DNA of 64,000 nt from Nocardioides pinisoli (GTDB lineage Bacteria; Actinomycetota; Actinomycetes; Propionibacteriales; Nocardioidaceae): the NCBI RefSeq assembly GCF_024199985.1, contig NZ_JANARS010000006.1, positions 62,001 to 126,000 of the forward strand. The letters are read 5' to 3'. The notes under the pieces are model-generated. The model was not told the DNA's origin and did no database searches. It worked only from the letters and a program-made list of their open reading frames with translations. Made by a program: the position numbers and the translations under genes. Shown piece after piece: positions 24,718 through 33,398 of this stretch; position 1 is the stretch's first letter, and the number at the start of each line of letters is the position of its first letter.

Positions 24718-25725
24718 ATGGCTGTCAGGCTGAAGGACGTCGCCGAGATGGCCGGCGTGTCGGTGAAGACGGTCTCCAACGTCATCAACGGCTACCCGCA
24801 CGTCAGCGCGACGACGCGCGCCCGCGTGGAGGCGGCCGTCGAGGCGCTGGGCTACCGGCCGAACCTCCAGGCGCGCAGCCTCCGCACGGGTCGCAGCGGG
24901 GTCATCGCACTGGGGGTGCCCCGGCTCGACGAGGTCTACTTCGCCGAGGTGGCGGCGCACGTGATCGACGCCGCCGGCGCGCTGGGACTGACCGTGCTGG
25001 TGGAGCAGACCGACGGCGAGCGGGAACGCGAGCTCGAGGTGCTGTCGGGGATCCGGCCGGGGATGGTCGACGGGGTGATCCTGAGCCCCCTCGGGTTGAG
25101 CCGCACGGACGTCGACGAGACCACGCGTGGGGTCCCGGTGGTGCTCCTGGGCGAGCGGGTGTCGGGAAGCGCGGTGGACCACCTGCGCATCGACAACGTC
25201 GAAGCCGCTCGACAGCTGACGCGCAGCCTGCTGACGAGCGGCCGGCGACGCGTCGCTGTCGTCGGCGTACCCACCGGCTCGCACGCGAGCGCCGCCCGGC
25301 TGCGCCTCGACGGCTACCAGCGCGCGCACGGGGACCTCGACGTCGCCTGGGACGACGAGCTGTGGATGTCGGTCGCCGGCTATCGGCGCGCCGACGGCGC
25401 GGAGGCCGTGCACCGGCTGGTCGGGACCGGGAAGCCGTTCGACGCCATCTTCTGCTTCAACGACCTACTCGCGCTCGGCGCCCTCGCGGTCCTCCGCCGG
25501 CACAGCGTCCGGGTGCCCGAGGACGTTGCCGTCGCGGGCTTCGACGACATCGACGAGTGCTCCTACAGCGTCCCGACGCTGACCTCGGTGTCCCCCGACA
25601 AGGGTGAGCTCGCGCTGCGCGCCGTGCACACCCTGCAGGCGCGCATGGACGGGGCCGGCGACGTCCCCGACCCGGAGGTCCCCTTCGCCGTCGTCCAGCG
25701 CGAGAGCACCGCGTCCAGCCGCTGA
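24718..25725 (+). CDS. LacI-family transcriptional regulator
   Basis: The 335-aa repressor has an N-terminal HTH (RLKDVAEMAGVSVKTVSNVINGYPHVS, about 4-30) and hinge helix RPNLQARSLRTGRSG. A periplasmic-binding-protein-like sugar domain follows, ending FDAIFCFNDLLALGAL and VAVAGFDDIDECSY. It should sense a sugar made or imported by its neighbours and control both them and itself through the identical operators at 24651 and 25756. The ATG has GGAGG upstream. The frame continues upstream, but only this start gives a standard LacI N-terminus. Confidence 0.92.
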   Translation: MAVRLKDVAEMAGVSVKTVSNVINGYPHVSATTRARVEAAVEALGYRPNLQARSLRTGRSGVIALGVPRLDEVYFAEVAAHVIDAAGALGLTVLVEQTDGERERELEVLSGIRPGMVDGVILSPLGLSRTDVDETTRGVPVVLLGERVSGSAVDHLRIDNVEAARQLTRSLLTSGRRRVAVVGVPTGSHASAARLRLDGYQRAHGDLDVAWDDELWMSVAGYRRADGAEAVHRLVGTGKPFDAIFCFNDLLALGALAVLRRHSVRVPEDVAVAGFDDIDECSYSVPTLTSVSPDKGELALRAVHTLQARMDGAGDVPDPEVPFAVVQRESTASSR

Positions 25726-25755
25726 GGCGCGCGTACGAGGCCCGGAGCGCGGCTA

Positions 25756-25772
25756 TTTACATCGTTGGAGAA
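25756..25772 (+). promoter_or_regulatory. LacI-type operator (copy 2) over the -35 box of the sugar importer
   Basis: This is identical to copy 1. Its first six bases TTTACA serve as -35, and TAGACC 17 nt downstream as -10, so repressor binding would directly compete with RNA polymerase. Confidence 0.8.
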
Positions 25773-25826
25773 CCGGTGTAGACCAGTGGCCGTGTGAACC
25801 CCGACACACGCCCGAGGAGTTGAGTG

Positions 25827-27137
25827 ATGGCCCTGACCCGACGACAGCTCCTGGCGATCGCCGGTGGCGCTGCCATGACGTCCGTCGTGAGCGGGTGCGG
25901 CGGATCGACGGTCCCGACCATCGACACCGGATCGGCCCTCGGCGCGAGCTATGACGGGCCGCCCGTGACCATCAGCTACTGGCACGGTTTCACGGGCGGC
26001 GACGGTCCCGCCATGCGCGACCTGGTGGACCGGTTCAACTCCGAGCAGGACCGCATCACGGTGGAGCAGAACACGATCAACTGGGCGCAGTACTACCAGC
26101 GGGTGGTGGCCGCGATCCACGCCGGCCGCGGGCCCGACGTCGGGGCGATGCACCTCGAGCAGCTCGCGACGCAGGCGGCCCGCCAGACCGTGAACCCCCT
26201 CGACGACGTCCTCGAGGAGCTCGGCCTCAGCGCAGAGCAGTACCCCGAGCAGGTGTGGAACGCCGGGGTCGTCGACGGCGTCAGGTACGGCGTCCCGCTG
26301 GACGTGCACTGCCTGGCCAGCTACGCCAACCGGTCGATGCTCCAACGCGTCGACGTGTCGCAGCAGCCGCGCACCGGCGCCGAGCTCCGCGAGGTGCTCG
26401 ACGCGATGACCGCCGCCGGCCTCGAGACGCCGTTCTGGATGCCCAACCGCTGGCCGGCCCACCTGATGTTCCTCTCCCTGCTGTGGCAGTTCGGCGGCGA
26501 GCCCTACGCGGAGGACGGCAGCGAGGCGCTCTTCGACAGCGACGCCGGCGTCGAGGCCCTGTCCTGGATGCGCCAGCAGGTGGAGGACGGCTACAGCCCG
26601 GACAACGTGGCCGTGGACACCCAGTACACCGCGTTCAAGAACGGCGAGGGTGCCTTCACCTGGGACGGCATCTGGCAGGTCAACGACCTCCAGGCGGCCG
26701 CGGAGGACCTCGACTGGGGCATGGCGCCGATCCCGACCATCGGCGAGAAGCCGGCGGTGTGGGCCAACTCCCACCACCTCGTCCTGTTCCGCGACCGGAG
26801 CCCCGACGACGACCGGCTGCAGGCGGGGAAGGCGTTCATCCGCTACCTCACCGAGCAGTCGGCCGCGTGGTCGGGCGCCGGCATGATCCCCGCCCGCAAC
26901 GAGGCGCGGGAGACCCCCGAGTTCACCGACTCCCCCCAGGCGGCGCTGGCTCCGGCCATCCCCGCGATGCGCTTCCTGCCCAGCGTCCCCGGCGTGCCCG
27001 ACGTGCAGGCGCAGACGCTGGAGACCGCGGTGAGCGAGGCGATCCTCGGGCGCCTGGCCCCCGACGCCGCCCTGCGCGACGCCGCCGGCCGCGCGACCAA
27101 GCTGCTGCAGGCCAACCTCGACAAGTTCGGGCGGTGA
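25827..27137 (+). CDS. ABC transporter sugar-binding lipoprotein
   Basis: The 436-aa extracytoplasmic binding protein has a TRRQLLAIAGG export signal, Tat-like with a twin Arg, and lipobox VVSGCGG (Cys about 23). The mature protein begins TISYWHGFTGGDGPAMRDLVDRFN and includes AGRGPDVGAMHLEQL, GEGAFTWDGIWQVND and TEQSAAWSGAGMIPARNEA, typical of MalE-like family 1 proteins. It captures an oligosaccharide for the two permeases downstream. No ATPase gene is in the cluster, so a shared MsmK-type ATPase is expected. The ATG at 25827 is preferred; a GTG at 25824 is equally spaced from GAGGAG. Confidence 0.92.
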   Translation: MALTRRQLLAIAGGAAMTSVVSGCGGSTVPTIDTGSALGASYDGPPVTISYWHGFTGGDGPAMRDLVDRFNSEQDRITVEQNTINWAQYYQRVVAAIHAGRGPDVGAMHLEQLATQAARQTVNPLDDVLEELGLSAEQYPEQVWNAGVVDGVRYGVPLDVHCLASYANRSMLQRVDVSQQPRTGAELREVLDAMTAAGLETPFWMPNRWPAHLMFLSLLWQFGGEPYAEDGSEALFDSDAGVEALSWMRQQVEDGYSPDNVAVDTQYTAFKNGEGAFTWDGIWQVNDLQAAAEDLDWGMAPIPTIGEKPAVWANSHHLVLFRDRSPDDDRLQAGKAFIRYLTEQSAAWSGAGMIPARNEARETPEFTDSPQAALAPAIPAMRFLPSVPGVPDVQAQTLETAVSEAILGRLAPDAALRDAAGRATKLLQANLDKFGR

Positions 27138-27141
27138 CACG

Positions 27142-28119
27142 ATGACCACGACCCAGACGCGGGACGACGCGAGCCAGGACGTCCGACCCGACCCGGCGCG
27201 AGGCACGCCGGGCAGCGGGCGGCGCCCGCACGAGAACCGCGACGCCTACCTGTTCCTGGCCCCCTACCTGCTGCTGTTCGTGGCGTTCGTGATCGCCCCG
27301 TTCGGCTACGGCCTGTGGATCAGCCTCCACGAGTACGACTACTCGCTGCCCGAGAAGCCCTGGGTGGGCCTGGACAACTACACCGGGCTCCTCGACGGCA
27401 CGTCCCCCTACGCCGAGGCGTTCTGGGACTCGATGAAGGCGACGTGGATCTTCACCGTCCTCTCGGTGCCGCTGCTGCTGGTGCTGCCGCTGCTCGTGGC
27501 CATGGTGATGAACGAGAAGTTCCGCGGCCGCAACCTCTTCCGGGCGATGTACTTCGCGCCCTACGTGCTCGGCGTGGCCGTGGTCGCCGTGCTGTGGCGC
27601 TACCTCCTCGACTCCAACATCGGGCTGGTCAACCACTACCTCGGCGTGCTCGGGCTGCCGTCCGACACCGCGTGGCTGACCTCGCAGCCGTGGGCGTGGA
27701 TCTCCCTCGTCGCCGTCACCGTGTGGTGGACGCTGGGGTTCAACGCGATCATCTACCTCGCCGCGCTCGGGGAGATCTCCCCCGACCTCTACGAGGCCGC
27801 CCGGATGGACGGCGCCAACGGCTGGCAGCGCTTCGTCCACGTCACGCTGCCGGGCCTGCGTCCCGTGCTGCTGTTCGTCACCAGCGTGACGATCATCGCC
27901 TCCGTCAACATGTTCGGCCAGTCGTTCCTGATGACCCAGGGCGGACCGGGCACCGAGACACGCACCGCGATCTACCAGATCGCCGACACCGGCCTGACCA
28001 ACTTCAACTCGGGGGACTCGACCGCGATGTCGATGATCTTCTCGTTCTTCCTGATGCTCGTCAGCGTCCTGGTCTTCTTCCTCTTCCGCGACCGTGAGCC
28101 GGAGGGCAACCGACGATGA
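27142..28119 (+). CDS. ABC sugar permease, MalF-like
   Basis: The 325-aa inner-membrane protein has six hydrophobic helices after a charged N-terminal tail of about 35 residues. The EAA loop that contacts the ATPase is YEAARMDGANGWQRFVHVTLPGLRP (about 214-238). It pairs with the next permease to form the sugar channel. The gene starts 4 nt after the binding-protein stop, and its stop overlaps the next ATG (ATGA). Confidence 0.93.
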   Translation: MTTTQTRDDASQDVRPDPARGTPGSGRRPHENRDAYLFLAPYLLLFVAFVIAPFGYGLWISLHEYDYSLPEKPWVGLDNYTGLLDGTSPYAEAFWDSMKATWIFTVLSVPLLLVLPLLVAMVMNEKFRGRNLFRAMYFAPYVLGVAVVAVLWRYLLDSNIGLVNHYLGVLGLPSDTAWLTSQPWAWISLVAVTVWWTLGFNAIIYLAALGEISPDLYEAARMDGANGWQRFVHVTLPGLRPVLLFVTSVTIIASVNMFGQSFLMTQGGPGTETRTAIYQIADTGLTNFNSGDSTAMSMIFSFFLMLVSVLVFFLFRDREPEGNRR

Positions 28120-29006
28120 GCACTGCCACCCCCACCCGCGAGCACGACACCGAGCGACCGCACGAGGACGACGGCGGCAGCCCTGCGCGGCTGCGCCGGA
28201 TCCTGAAGTACGGCGTCCTCGGCGTCCTGACGCTGCTCTTCGTCAGCCCGCTGCTCTACATGCTGTCCACGGCGTTCAAGACGACGGGCGACGCCGCCTC
28301 ACCCGACCCGCAGTGGATCCCCGACAACCCCACCACCGGTGCCTTCGAGGCGATCCTGGGCAACGACGGCACGCCGGTCGTGCGCTGGCTCGTGAACTCG
28401 CTGGTCGCAGCAGGCCTGCAGTCGCTGCTCATCGTGGCCACGGCGGCGCTCGCCGGCTACGCGCTGGCCCGCATGGACTTCGCCGGGAAGAAGTGGGTCT
28501 TCGGCATCATCATCGGCACGCTGTTCATCCCGCCGGTCATCCTGCTGATCCCCAACTACCTGATCACCAGCCGCATCGGGTGGCTCGACACCCTGGCGGC
28601 GGTCATCGTGCCGGGTGCCGCCGGCGCGTTCGGGGTGTTCTTCATGCGCCAGTTCTTCCTCGGCATCCCGCCCGAGCTGGAGGAGGCGGCCTCCATGGAC
28701 GGCGCCGGACGGTTCCGCACCTTCGTCACCGTGGTGCTCCCGCTGTCGCGGCCGGCACTGGTGACGCTCGGCATGCTGTCGTTCCTCACCAACTGGAACG
28801 ACTTCCTGTGGCCGGTCTACGTCCTGTTCTCCCCGGAGAGCCAGACCCTCCCCGCAGGTCTGGCCACGCTGCAGAACGCCAACGCCGTGCGCTACGACCT
28901 GCTCATGGCGGGCGCGGTGATCGCCTCGGCGCCCGTGCTGGTCCTCTACGCCGCCGCCCAGCGCTTCGTCGTCGAGGGGGTCTCCCGAGCCGGGTTGAAG
29001 GGCTGA
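28116..29006 (+). CDS. ABC sugar permease, MalG-like
   Basis: The 296-aa membrane protein has six helices and the EAA loop LEEAASMDGAGRFRTFVTVVLPLSRP (about 188-213). SRPALVTLGMLSFLTNWNDFLWP is typical of MalG-type permeases. It forms the heterodimer with the preceding gene. No ATP-binding subunit follows; the next gene is a peptidase with its own leader. Confidence 0.93.
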   Translation: MSTATPTREHDTERPHEDDGGSPARLRRILKYGVLGVLTLLFVSPLLYMLSTAFKTTGDAASPDPQWIPDNPTTGAFEAILGNDGTPVVRWLVNSLVAAGLQSLLIVATAALAGYALARMDFAGKKWVFGIIIGTLFIPPVILLIPNYLITSRIGWLDTLAAVIVPGAAGAFGVFFMRQFFLGIPPELEEAASMDGAGRFRTFVTVVLPLSRPALVTLGMLSFLTNWNDFLWPVYVLFSPESQTLPAGLATLQNANAVRYDLLMAGAVIASAPVLVLYAAAQRFVVEGVSRAGLKG

Positions 29007-29055
29007 CGCCCCAATCCTTTACCGTTCGACTGCCGAACACATAGGTTCGCTCTCC

Positions 29056-30528
29056 ATGAACCACATCTCGGGATCCGACCAGTCCACCCTGCGCAGGAGA
29101 AGCCTGCTCGCCGGAGCCGCCGGCACCGTCGCCGTCGTCGCGGCCGGCCAGCCCGCCTGGGCCGCCGACACCACACGTCCGGGCGCCGTACGAGCTCCGT
29201 CCCTCGCCGTCCTCGACCGCCAGGTCGTGAAGGGCATCCGCCCCTCGCGCGCGCTGGCCGACCTGCAGGTGCTGTCCGAGCGCATCGGCCCGCGCATCGG
29301 CGGCACCGCCTCGGAGAAGGCGGCCGCCGAGTTCGCCCTGACCTCCTTCCGCAGCGCCGGCTGCAGCGACGTCCGCCTCGAGCCGTTCGCGGTGGCCGAC
29401 AAGTTCCTCGCCGACATCGGTGACCCGGACGGCCAGCTGCCCGACGACATCTGCTGGCAGGCCGGCGCGTCCCCCGACGCCGGGCTCGATGCCGCCCCCG
29501 TCACCGGGCGCGTGGTCGACGTGAAGGCCGCGACCGCACCCGCGTGGCCCGCCGACCCGGCCGCGATCACGGGCGCGGTCGTCCTGGCCGACGACGCGCA
29601 GGACCCGGTCCCGGCGACGCGGGTCAACCTGCGCGCCGCCTTCGTGCTCGAGGCGCAGCGGCGCGGGGCCGCGGCCGTGATCCTGCTGCCGGCCGACCTC
29701 GAGTACCCCCGCCGGGCGTCGGCGGCGTCCCTGCGCCTGGTGCCCACCACGGGCACGTCGGCGCCCCCGTGGACGCCTGTCGCGGCGATCCCCGTGCTGG
29801 GGGTCGCGCAGGTGCAGAAGCGGGTGCTGCGCGAGGACCTGGCGGTCCGGCCCCTGCGGCTGACCGTCGGCACGACCTCGCACCGCGGGCTGACGAGCAA
29901 CAACGTGTTCGCCGACATCCCCGGCCGATCCGGCGCGTCCGGACCGCTCGTCTACATCTCGGGCCACTACGACTCCGTCATCGGTGCGCCCGGCGCCAAC
30001 GACGACGGCTCGGGCACCGTGCTGACCCTCGAGCTCGCCCGCGTCCTCACCCGCCTGCGCAAGCCCGAGGCCACCGTCCGGCTGGCGCTGTGGGGCTCGG
30101 AGGAGCAGGGTCTGATCGGCTCGCGCTACCACGTCGCCCAGCTGCCCAGCGCCGACCGCGCCCGCATCCGCGGGGTCTTCCAGAACGACATGGTCGGCAC
30201 CAGCTGGAGCCCGGCCACCCGCTACTGGCAGCTGTCGTTCTCGGGCACCGGCAACGCCACGACCGACCAGATCACGGCCGCCGCCGGCCGGCTGGGCTAC
30301 GAGCCGCAGATCTCACCGGTGACCCAGCGGGGCGCCAGCGACCACCAGTCCTTCCAGGAGGTCGGGATCGCCTCGGCCAACTTCTCCTGGCGCGGCGAGG
30401 CGACGCCCGCCCTGCTCGAGCCGCCCTACCACTCGCCCGAGGACACCATCGAGAAGAACATCAGCATCGACCGGCTGACGGTGAGCACGGAGATGATCGG
30501 CTGCGCGGCCTACGCCCTGGCCCAGTGA
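29056..30528 (+). CDS. Secreted M28-family metallopeptidase
   Basis: The 490-aa exported aminopeptidase has a Tat signal (LRRRSLLAGAAGT, cleavage near AWA-AD at about 37). A PA-like insert (about 150-260) precedes the catalytic domain. Zinc ligands are visible: H/D in ISGHYDSV, the bridging Asp in GANDDGSGT, Glu in WGSEEQGLIGS, Asp in FQNDMVG and His in YHSPEDT. It should trim peptides outside the cell, perhaps feeding amino-acid uptake. It follows the sugar permeases after 49 bp and is probably a separate unit. Confidence 0.9.
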   Translation: MNHISGSDQSTLRRRSLLAGAAGTVAVVAAGQPAWAADTTRPGAVRAPSLAVLDRQVVKGIRPSRALADLQVLSERIGPRIGGTASEKAAAEFALTSFRSAGCSDVRLEPFAVADKFLADIGDPDGQLPDDICWQAGASPDAGLDAAPVTGRVVDVKAATAPAWPADPAAITGAVVLADDAQDPVPATRVNLRAAFVLEAQRRGAAAVILLPADLEYPRRASAASLRLVPTTGTSAPPWTPVAAIPVLGVAQVQKRVLREDLAVRPLRLTVGTTSHRGLTSNNVFADIPGRSGASGPLVYISGHYDSVIGAPGANDDGSGTVLTLELARVLTRLRKPEATVRLALWGSEEQGLIGSRYHVAQLPSADRARIRGVFQNDMVGTSWSPATRYWQLSFSGTGNATTDQITAAAGRLGYEPQISPVTQRGASDHQSFQEVGIASANFSWRGEATPALLEPPYHSPEDTIEKNISIDRLTVSTEMIGCAAYALAQ

Positions 30529-30529
30529 G

Positions 30530-30940
30530 TCACGCGGGCGGGGGTGGACCGGCGTCCACCTCCGCCTGCGAGCGCAGCACGCAGAACTGGTTGCCCTCCG
30601 GGTCCGCGAACACGACCCACCCGGTGCCGGGCCCGTACTGCCCGCGCTGGTCGGCGACCTCCGTGGCGCCGAGGCCACGCACCCGCTCGATCTCGTCGTC
30701 CCGGCTGCCCTCCCGCGGGCGCAGGTCGAAGTGGATCCGCTTGGCGGGCAGGTCGGCGTCGGGCAACTCGATGAAGAGGATGCTGTGTCCGGTGTCGGGG
30801 TCGAGGATCATGCACTCCTCGTGCCCCGGCTCGTTGGGGTCGCCGTCCACGTCGACGTAGCCGAGCAGCGACTTCCACCACTCCGAGAGCGTGTAGGCGT
30901 CGTGGCAGTCGACGGTGGTGTGCGAGACGAAGGAGGTCAT
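30530..30940 (-). CDS. VOC-family glyoxalase/dioxygenase-like protein
   Basis: The 136-aa protein has the paired beta-alpha-beta-beta-beta modules of the vicinal oxygen chelate fold (SHTTVDCHDAYTLSEWWKSLLGY; IHFDLRPREG; WVVFADPEGNQFCVL). Likely metal ligands are His8, the His in RIHFDL and the Glu in DPEGNQ. The substrate cannot be read. The ATG at 30940 has AGGAGG on its strand; a longer frame would run through the riboswitch region. It is divergent from the SMR exporter. Confidence 0.85.
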   Translation of the reverse strand: MTSFVSHTTVDCHDAYTLSEWWKSLLGYVDVDGDPNEPGHEECMILDPDTGHSILFIELPDADLPAKRIHFDLRPREGSRDDEIERVRGLGATEVADQRGQYGPGTGWVVFADPEGNQFCVLRSQAEVDAGPPPPA

Positions 30941-31009
30941 GGCGCCACGCTGTCGCGAGGCAGCGTCTCCCCGCAAGCGGATATGCTCGAACCTGCCCCG
31001 ACCCGGGGC

Positions 31010-31052
31010 GACCGGACGAGGGAGCCGTACCCGGAGACGCGACAAGACGGCC
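31010..31052 (+). promoter_or_regulatory. Guanidine-III riboswitch (mini-ykkC class III)
   Basis: The leader holds CCGGACGAGG, then GCCGTACCCGG, then GACAAGACGGC, in the order and spacing of the guanidine-III aptamer. CCGG (31012-31015) pairs with CCGG near 31031, and GCCGT pairs with ACGGC as the pseudoknot ending close to the ribosome site GAGGAG. Guanidine binding should free translation of the SMR exporter at 31068. Confidence 0.88.
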
Positions 31053-31067
31053 GTCGAGGAGATGGCC

Positions 31068-31382
31068 ATGGCGTGGTTCGTGCTCGTCCTGTCGGGAGTG
31101 CTGGAGGCCGTGTGGGCCACCGCGCTCGGTCGTTCGGAGGGCCTCACCCGCCCGGTGCCGACCGCCACCTTCCTGGTCGCGCTCGCGATGAGCATGGGCG
31201 GCCTGGGCTACGCCATGCGCACGCTGCCGGTCGGCACGTCGTACGCCGTGTGGGTCGGCATCGGCGCGGTGCTGACCGTGGTCGTCGCGATGGCCACCGG
31301 CACCGAGGCCTTCTCGGTGGTGAAGGCACTGCTGCTGACCGGCCTCGTCGGCTGCATCATCGGGCTCAAGCTCGTCCACTGA
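31068..31382 (+). CDS. SMR-family guanidinium exporter (Gdx/SugE type)
   Basis: The 104-aa protein has four transmembrane helices. The conserved Glu is in VLEAVWATALGRSEG (about 13-27), the proton/substrate-binding residue of SMR pumps. GTSYAVWVGIGAV is in helix 3 and VVKALLLTGLVGCIIGLKL in helix 4. It functions as a dual-topology dimer that exports guanidinium in exchange for protons. The guanidine-III riboswitch in its leader supports the Gdx assignment over a quaternary-ammonium pump. The ATG at 31068 is 6 nt after GAGGAG; the ATG at 31062 is too close. Confidence 0.92.
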   Translation: MAWFVLVLSGVLEAVWATALGRSEGLTRPVPTATFLVALAMSMGGLGYAMRTLPVGTSYAVWVGIGAVLTVVVAMATGTEAFSVVKALLLTGLVGCIIGLKLVH

Positions 31383-31405
31383 GCCTGAGCCCGCCCGGCT
31401 TCGGC

Positions 31406-32176
31406 TCAGGAGGTTCCGTGGCGCTTGACGAAGTCCACGATCTGCTCCGCGAGCTCGGGGCGGCAGACGATGAGGTCGGGCAGCGAGGTGTCGTCCTCGT
31501 TGTAGACCAGCGGTGAGCCGTCGACGCGGCTGCAGTGCAGGCCGGCGGACCGCGCCACCGCGACCGGGGCCGCGTTGTCCCACTGGTACTGCCCACCGGC
31601 GTGGACGTAGGCGTCGGCGAGGTCGCGCACGACGCTCATCACCTTCACACCGGCGCTGCCCATCGGCACGAGCTCGGCGTCGAGCTCCGCGGCGAGGGCC
31701 TCGACGAAGGCCGGCGGACGGCTGCGCGAGACGGCGATGCGGGGACGCTGCGACGTCCGCGGCGGCACCACGCTGGGTCGTCCGGTGCTGAAGGTCTCCC
31801 CCAGCGCCGGCTGCGCGACGGCGCCGGCGACCAGGTCGCCGTCCTCCCAGAGGGCCACGTGGACCGCCCAGTCGTCGCGGGGCGGCTCGGAGAACTCCCG
31901 GGTGCCGTCGAGCGGGTCGATGATCCACACGCGCCGGGCGGTCAGCCGCGACTTGTCGTCGGCCGCCTCCTCGGAGAGCACGGCGTCGTCGGGACGGTGC
32001 TGGGTGAGGATCCGGTCGAGCTCGGCCTGCGCGGCGGCGTCGCCGGCGTCCTTGAGCGCCTTCCCCTCCAGGCCGTCGGCCTGCGCCCCGGCGCGTACGT
32101 CGAGGAGCACCGAGCCGGCCCGTTCGGCCGCCCAGACGGCGAAGGAGTGGTCGTCGAGCGTGGTGGGATCCATCAT
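31406..32176 (-). CDS. cysQ: 3'(2'),5'-bisphosphate nucleotidase CysQ-like
   Basis: The 256-aa member of the inositol monophosphatase fold family removes a phosphate from 3'-phosphoadenosine 5'-phosphate. The metal-binding core is visible: LSEEAADD with Glu, WIIDPLDGTREFSE (DPLDGT box) and the C-terminal QYQWDNAAPVAVARSAG. Inositol monophosphatase activity is an alternative. It is the last gene before the polysaccharide locus regulators. Confidence 0.88.
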   Translation of the reverse strand: MMDPTTLDDHSFAVWAAERAGSVLLDVRAGAQADGLEGKALKDAGDAAAQAELDRILTQHRPDDAVLSEEAADDKSRLTARRVWIIDPLDGTREFSEPPRDDWAVHVALWEDGDLVAGAVAQPALGETFSTGRPSVVPPRTSQRPRIAVSRSRPPAFVEALAAELDAELVPMGSAGVKVMSVVRDLADAYVHAGGQYQWDNAAPVAVARSAGLHCSRVDGSPLVYNEDDTSLPDLIVCRPELAEQIVDFVKRHGTS

Positions 32177-32185
32177 GGGCGCAGC

Positions 32186-32950
32186 CTATCGACGGGCGAC
32201 GCCCACCCTCTCGCCGCGGCTGCGGTCGTCACCCGGGTCGTCGCCCGGGTCCTCACCCGCCTGCCGGGGTCGGGGCACCAGGTCGGAGCCCGTCACCTCG
32301 TAGACCTCGTGGAACATCGCGACGGCCTTGAGCTGCGTGGAGGCACCCAGCTTGGCGCGCAGCGCCTTGACGTGGCTGCGGACCGTGCCCTCGGCGACCC
32401 CCATCTCCACCCCGACCTCGGCGACCCGCCGCCCGGAGGCGAGGAGCTCGAGCACCCGACGCTGCTGGGGGGACAGCGACTCGAGCTGCTCTCGCACGTG
32501 CCGGCGGCGGTCGCGGTCGAGGGCCCAGGAGGTGCGCAACGCCGCTCGCTCCTCGGGGTCCATCGACGAGGCGCCGGCGGTCAGGCGTTTGACGACCTCG
32601 GCGAGCTGCGTGACCGAGGTCGTCACGGTCACGACGTCGACGGCGTCGTTGGCGAGCAGCCCTCCCCAGCGGGTGGAGGCGTCGGCGGAGCTGACCACGA
32701 CGACGCGCACGTCGCCGGGCTGGGCGAACGCCTCGACATGGCCGACGACCGCGGAGTTGTCAACCCCGTCCACGATGGCGATGACCACCGCAGGTCGAAG
32801 CGGTGTGGACGACTCCGAGACGTCCTCCTCGAGCACCGACTCCCACCTCCGGGTCTCGGCCGGCACGCCGACCGAGCGCAGGGCGGCCGTGACCGCCTGC
32901 GCCACCAGGAGGTGCGGGGACAGCACCCACACCGGACCTGCCACGCTCAT
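32186..32950 (-). CDS. LuxR-type regulator with a degenerate receiver domain
   Basis: The 254-aa protein has a response-regulator layout: receiver-like domain (1-125) and GerE/LuxR HTH (about 160-225, LSPQQRRVLELLASGRRVAEVGVEMGVAEGTVRSHVKALRAKLG). The acidic pair that binds Mg in true receivers is absent (VWVLSPHLL), and the expected Lys region reads VTTSV. Phosphorylation is therefore doubtful and it may act as an unphosphorylated or ligand-bound regulator. It is divergent from the histidine kinase across a 448-bp intergenic region. The ATG at 32950 has GGAGG upstream. The C-terminus repeats GDDPGDD. Confidence 0.85.
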   Translation of the reverse strand: MSVAGPVWVLSPHLLVAQAVTAALRSVGVPAETRRWESVLEEDVSESSTPLRPAVVIAIVDGVDNSAVVGHVEAFAQPGDVRVVVVSSADASTRWGGLLANDAVDVVTVTTSVTQLAEVVKRLTAGASSMDPEERAALRTSWALDRDRRRHVREQLESLSPQQRRVLELLASGRRVAEVGVEMGVAEGTVRSHVKALRAKLGASTQLKAVAMFHEVYEVTGSDLVPRPRQAGEDPGDDPGDDRSRGERVGVARR

Positions 32951-33398
32951 GAGCCCCTCCCTCCGCCTGACAGTGGGACCAGCCTCTCCGGCGCGGGCCC
33001 CGGCACGTCGACCCTTTGGCGAACGTGCACCTATTTGGGGACGCGGCCCGCCTCGACCTGCCCCACGACCCCGGCCCGGCACCCTCGCTTACCCCCTTGA
33101 GGGGAAATCGGCCCGCGCTGACACCGCGCTGGGGACGTCCTGAGGGGCTCCTTGACGAAGCCTCCACGACTCCTGCGAACGGCGGACCAGACCGCCTTTG
33201 CCCCAATTGCGGTACGACCACACAATCGTTGGACCCCCCGCACCGTGAGCTGCAGTCTCGGCCGAGAGCCTGGCTCACACGAATGACGCACACGGCAACA
33301 GGGACACACGCAACAAGGACACACGACGGGTCGACAGCTTTGGGAGGCGGTCGACGCGTCTCGACGACACACGGCAGTAGCAGGGGGGGTAGCAGGAG
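32951..33398. other. Regulatory intergenic region between LuxR regulator and histidine kinase
   Basis: No credible gene lies in these 448 bp. The region should hold divergent promoters. A candidate regulatory site (CTATTTGGGGAC) is at 33031. Base composition is less GC-rich than the flanks near 33190-33330. Confidence 0.4.
33031..33042 (+). promoter_or_regulatory. Candidate shared motif (WTTKGGGGA), copy upstream of the LuxR and kinase genes
   Basis: CTATTTGGGGAC matches a motif that recurs at 51031, 55915 and 63553 in the same polysaccharide locus. The site lies in the divergent control region. Confidence 0.35.
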
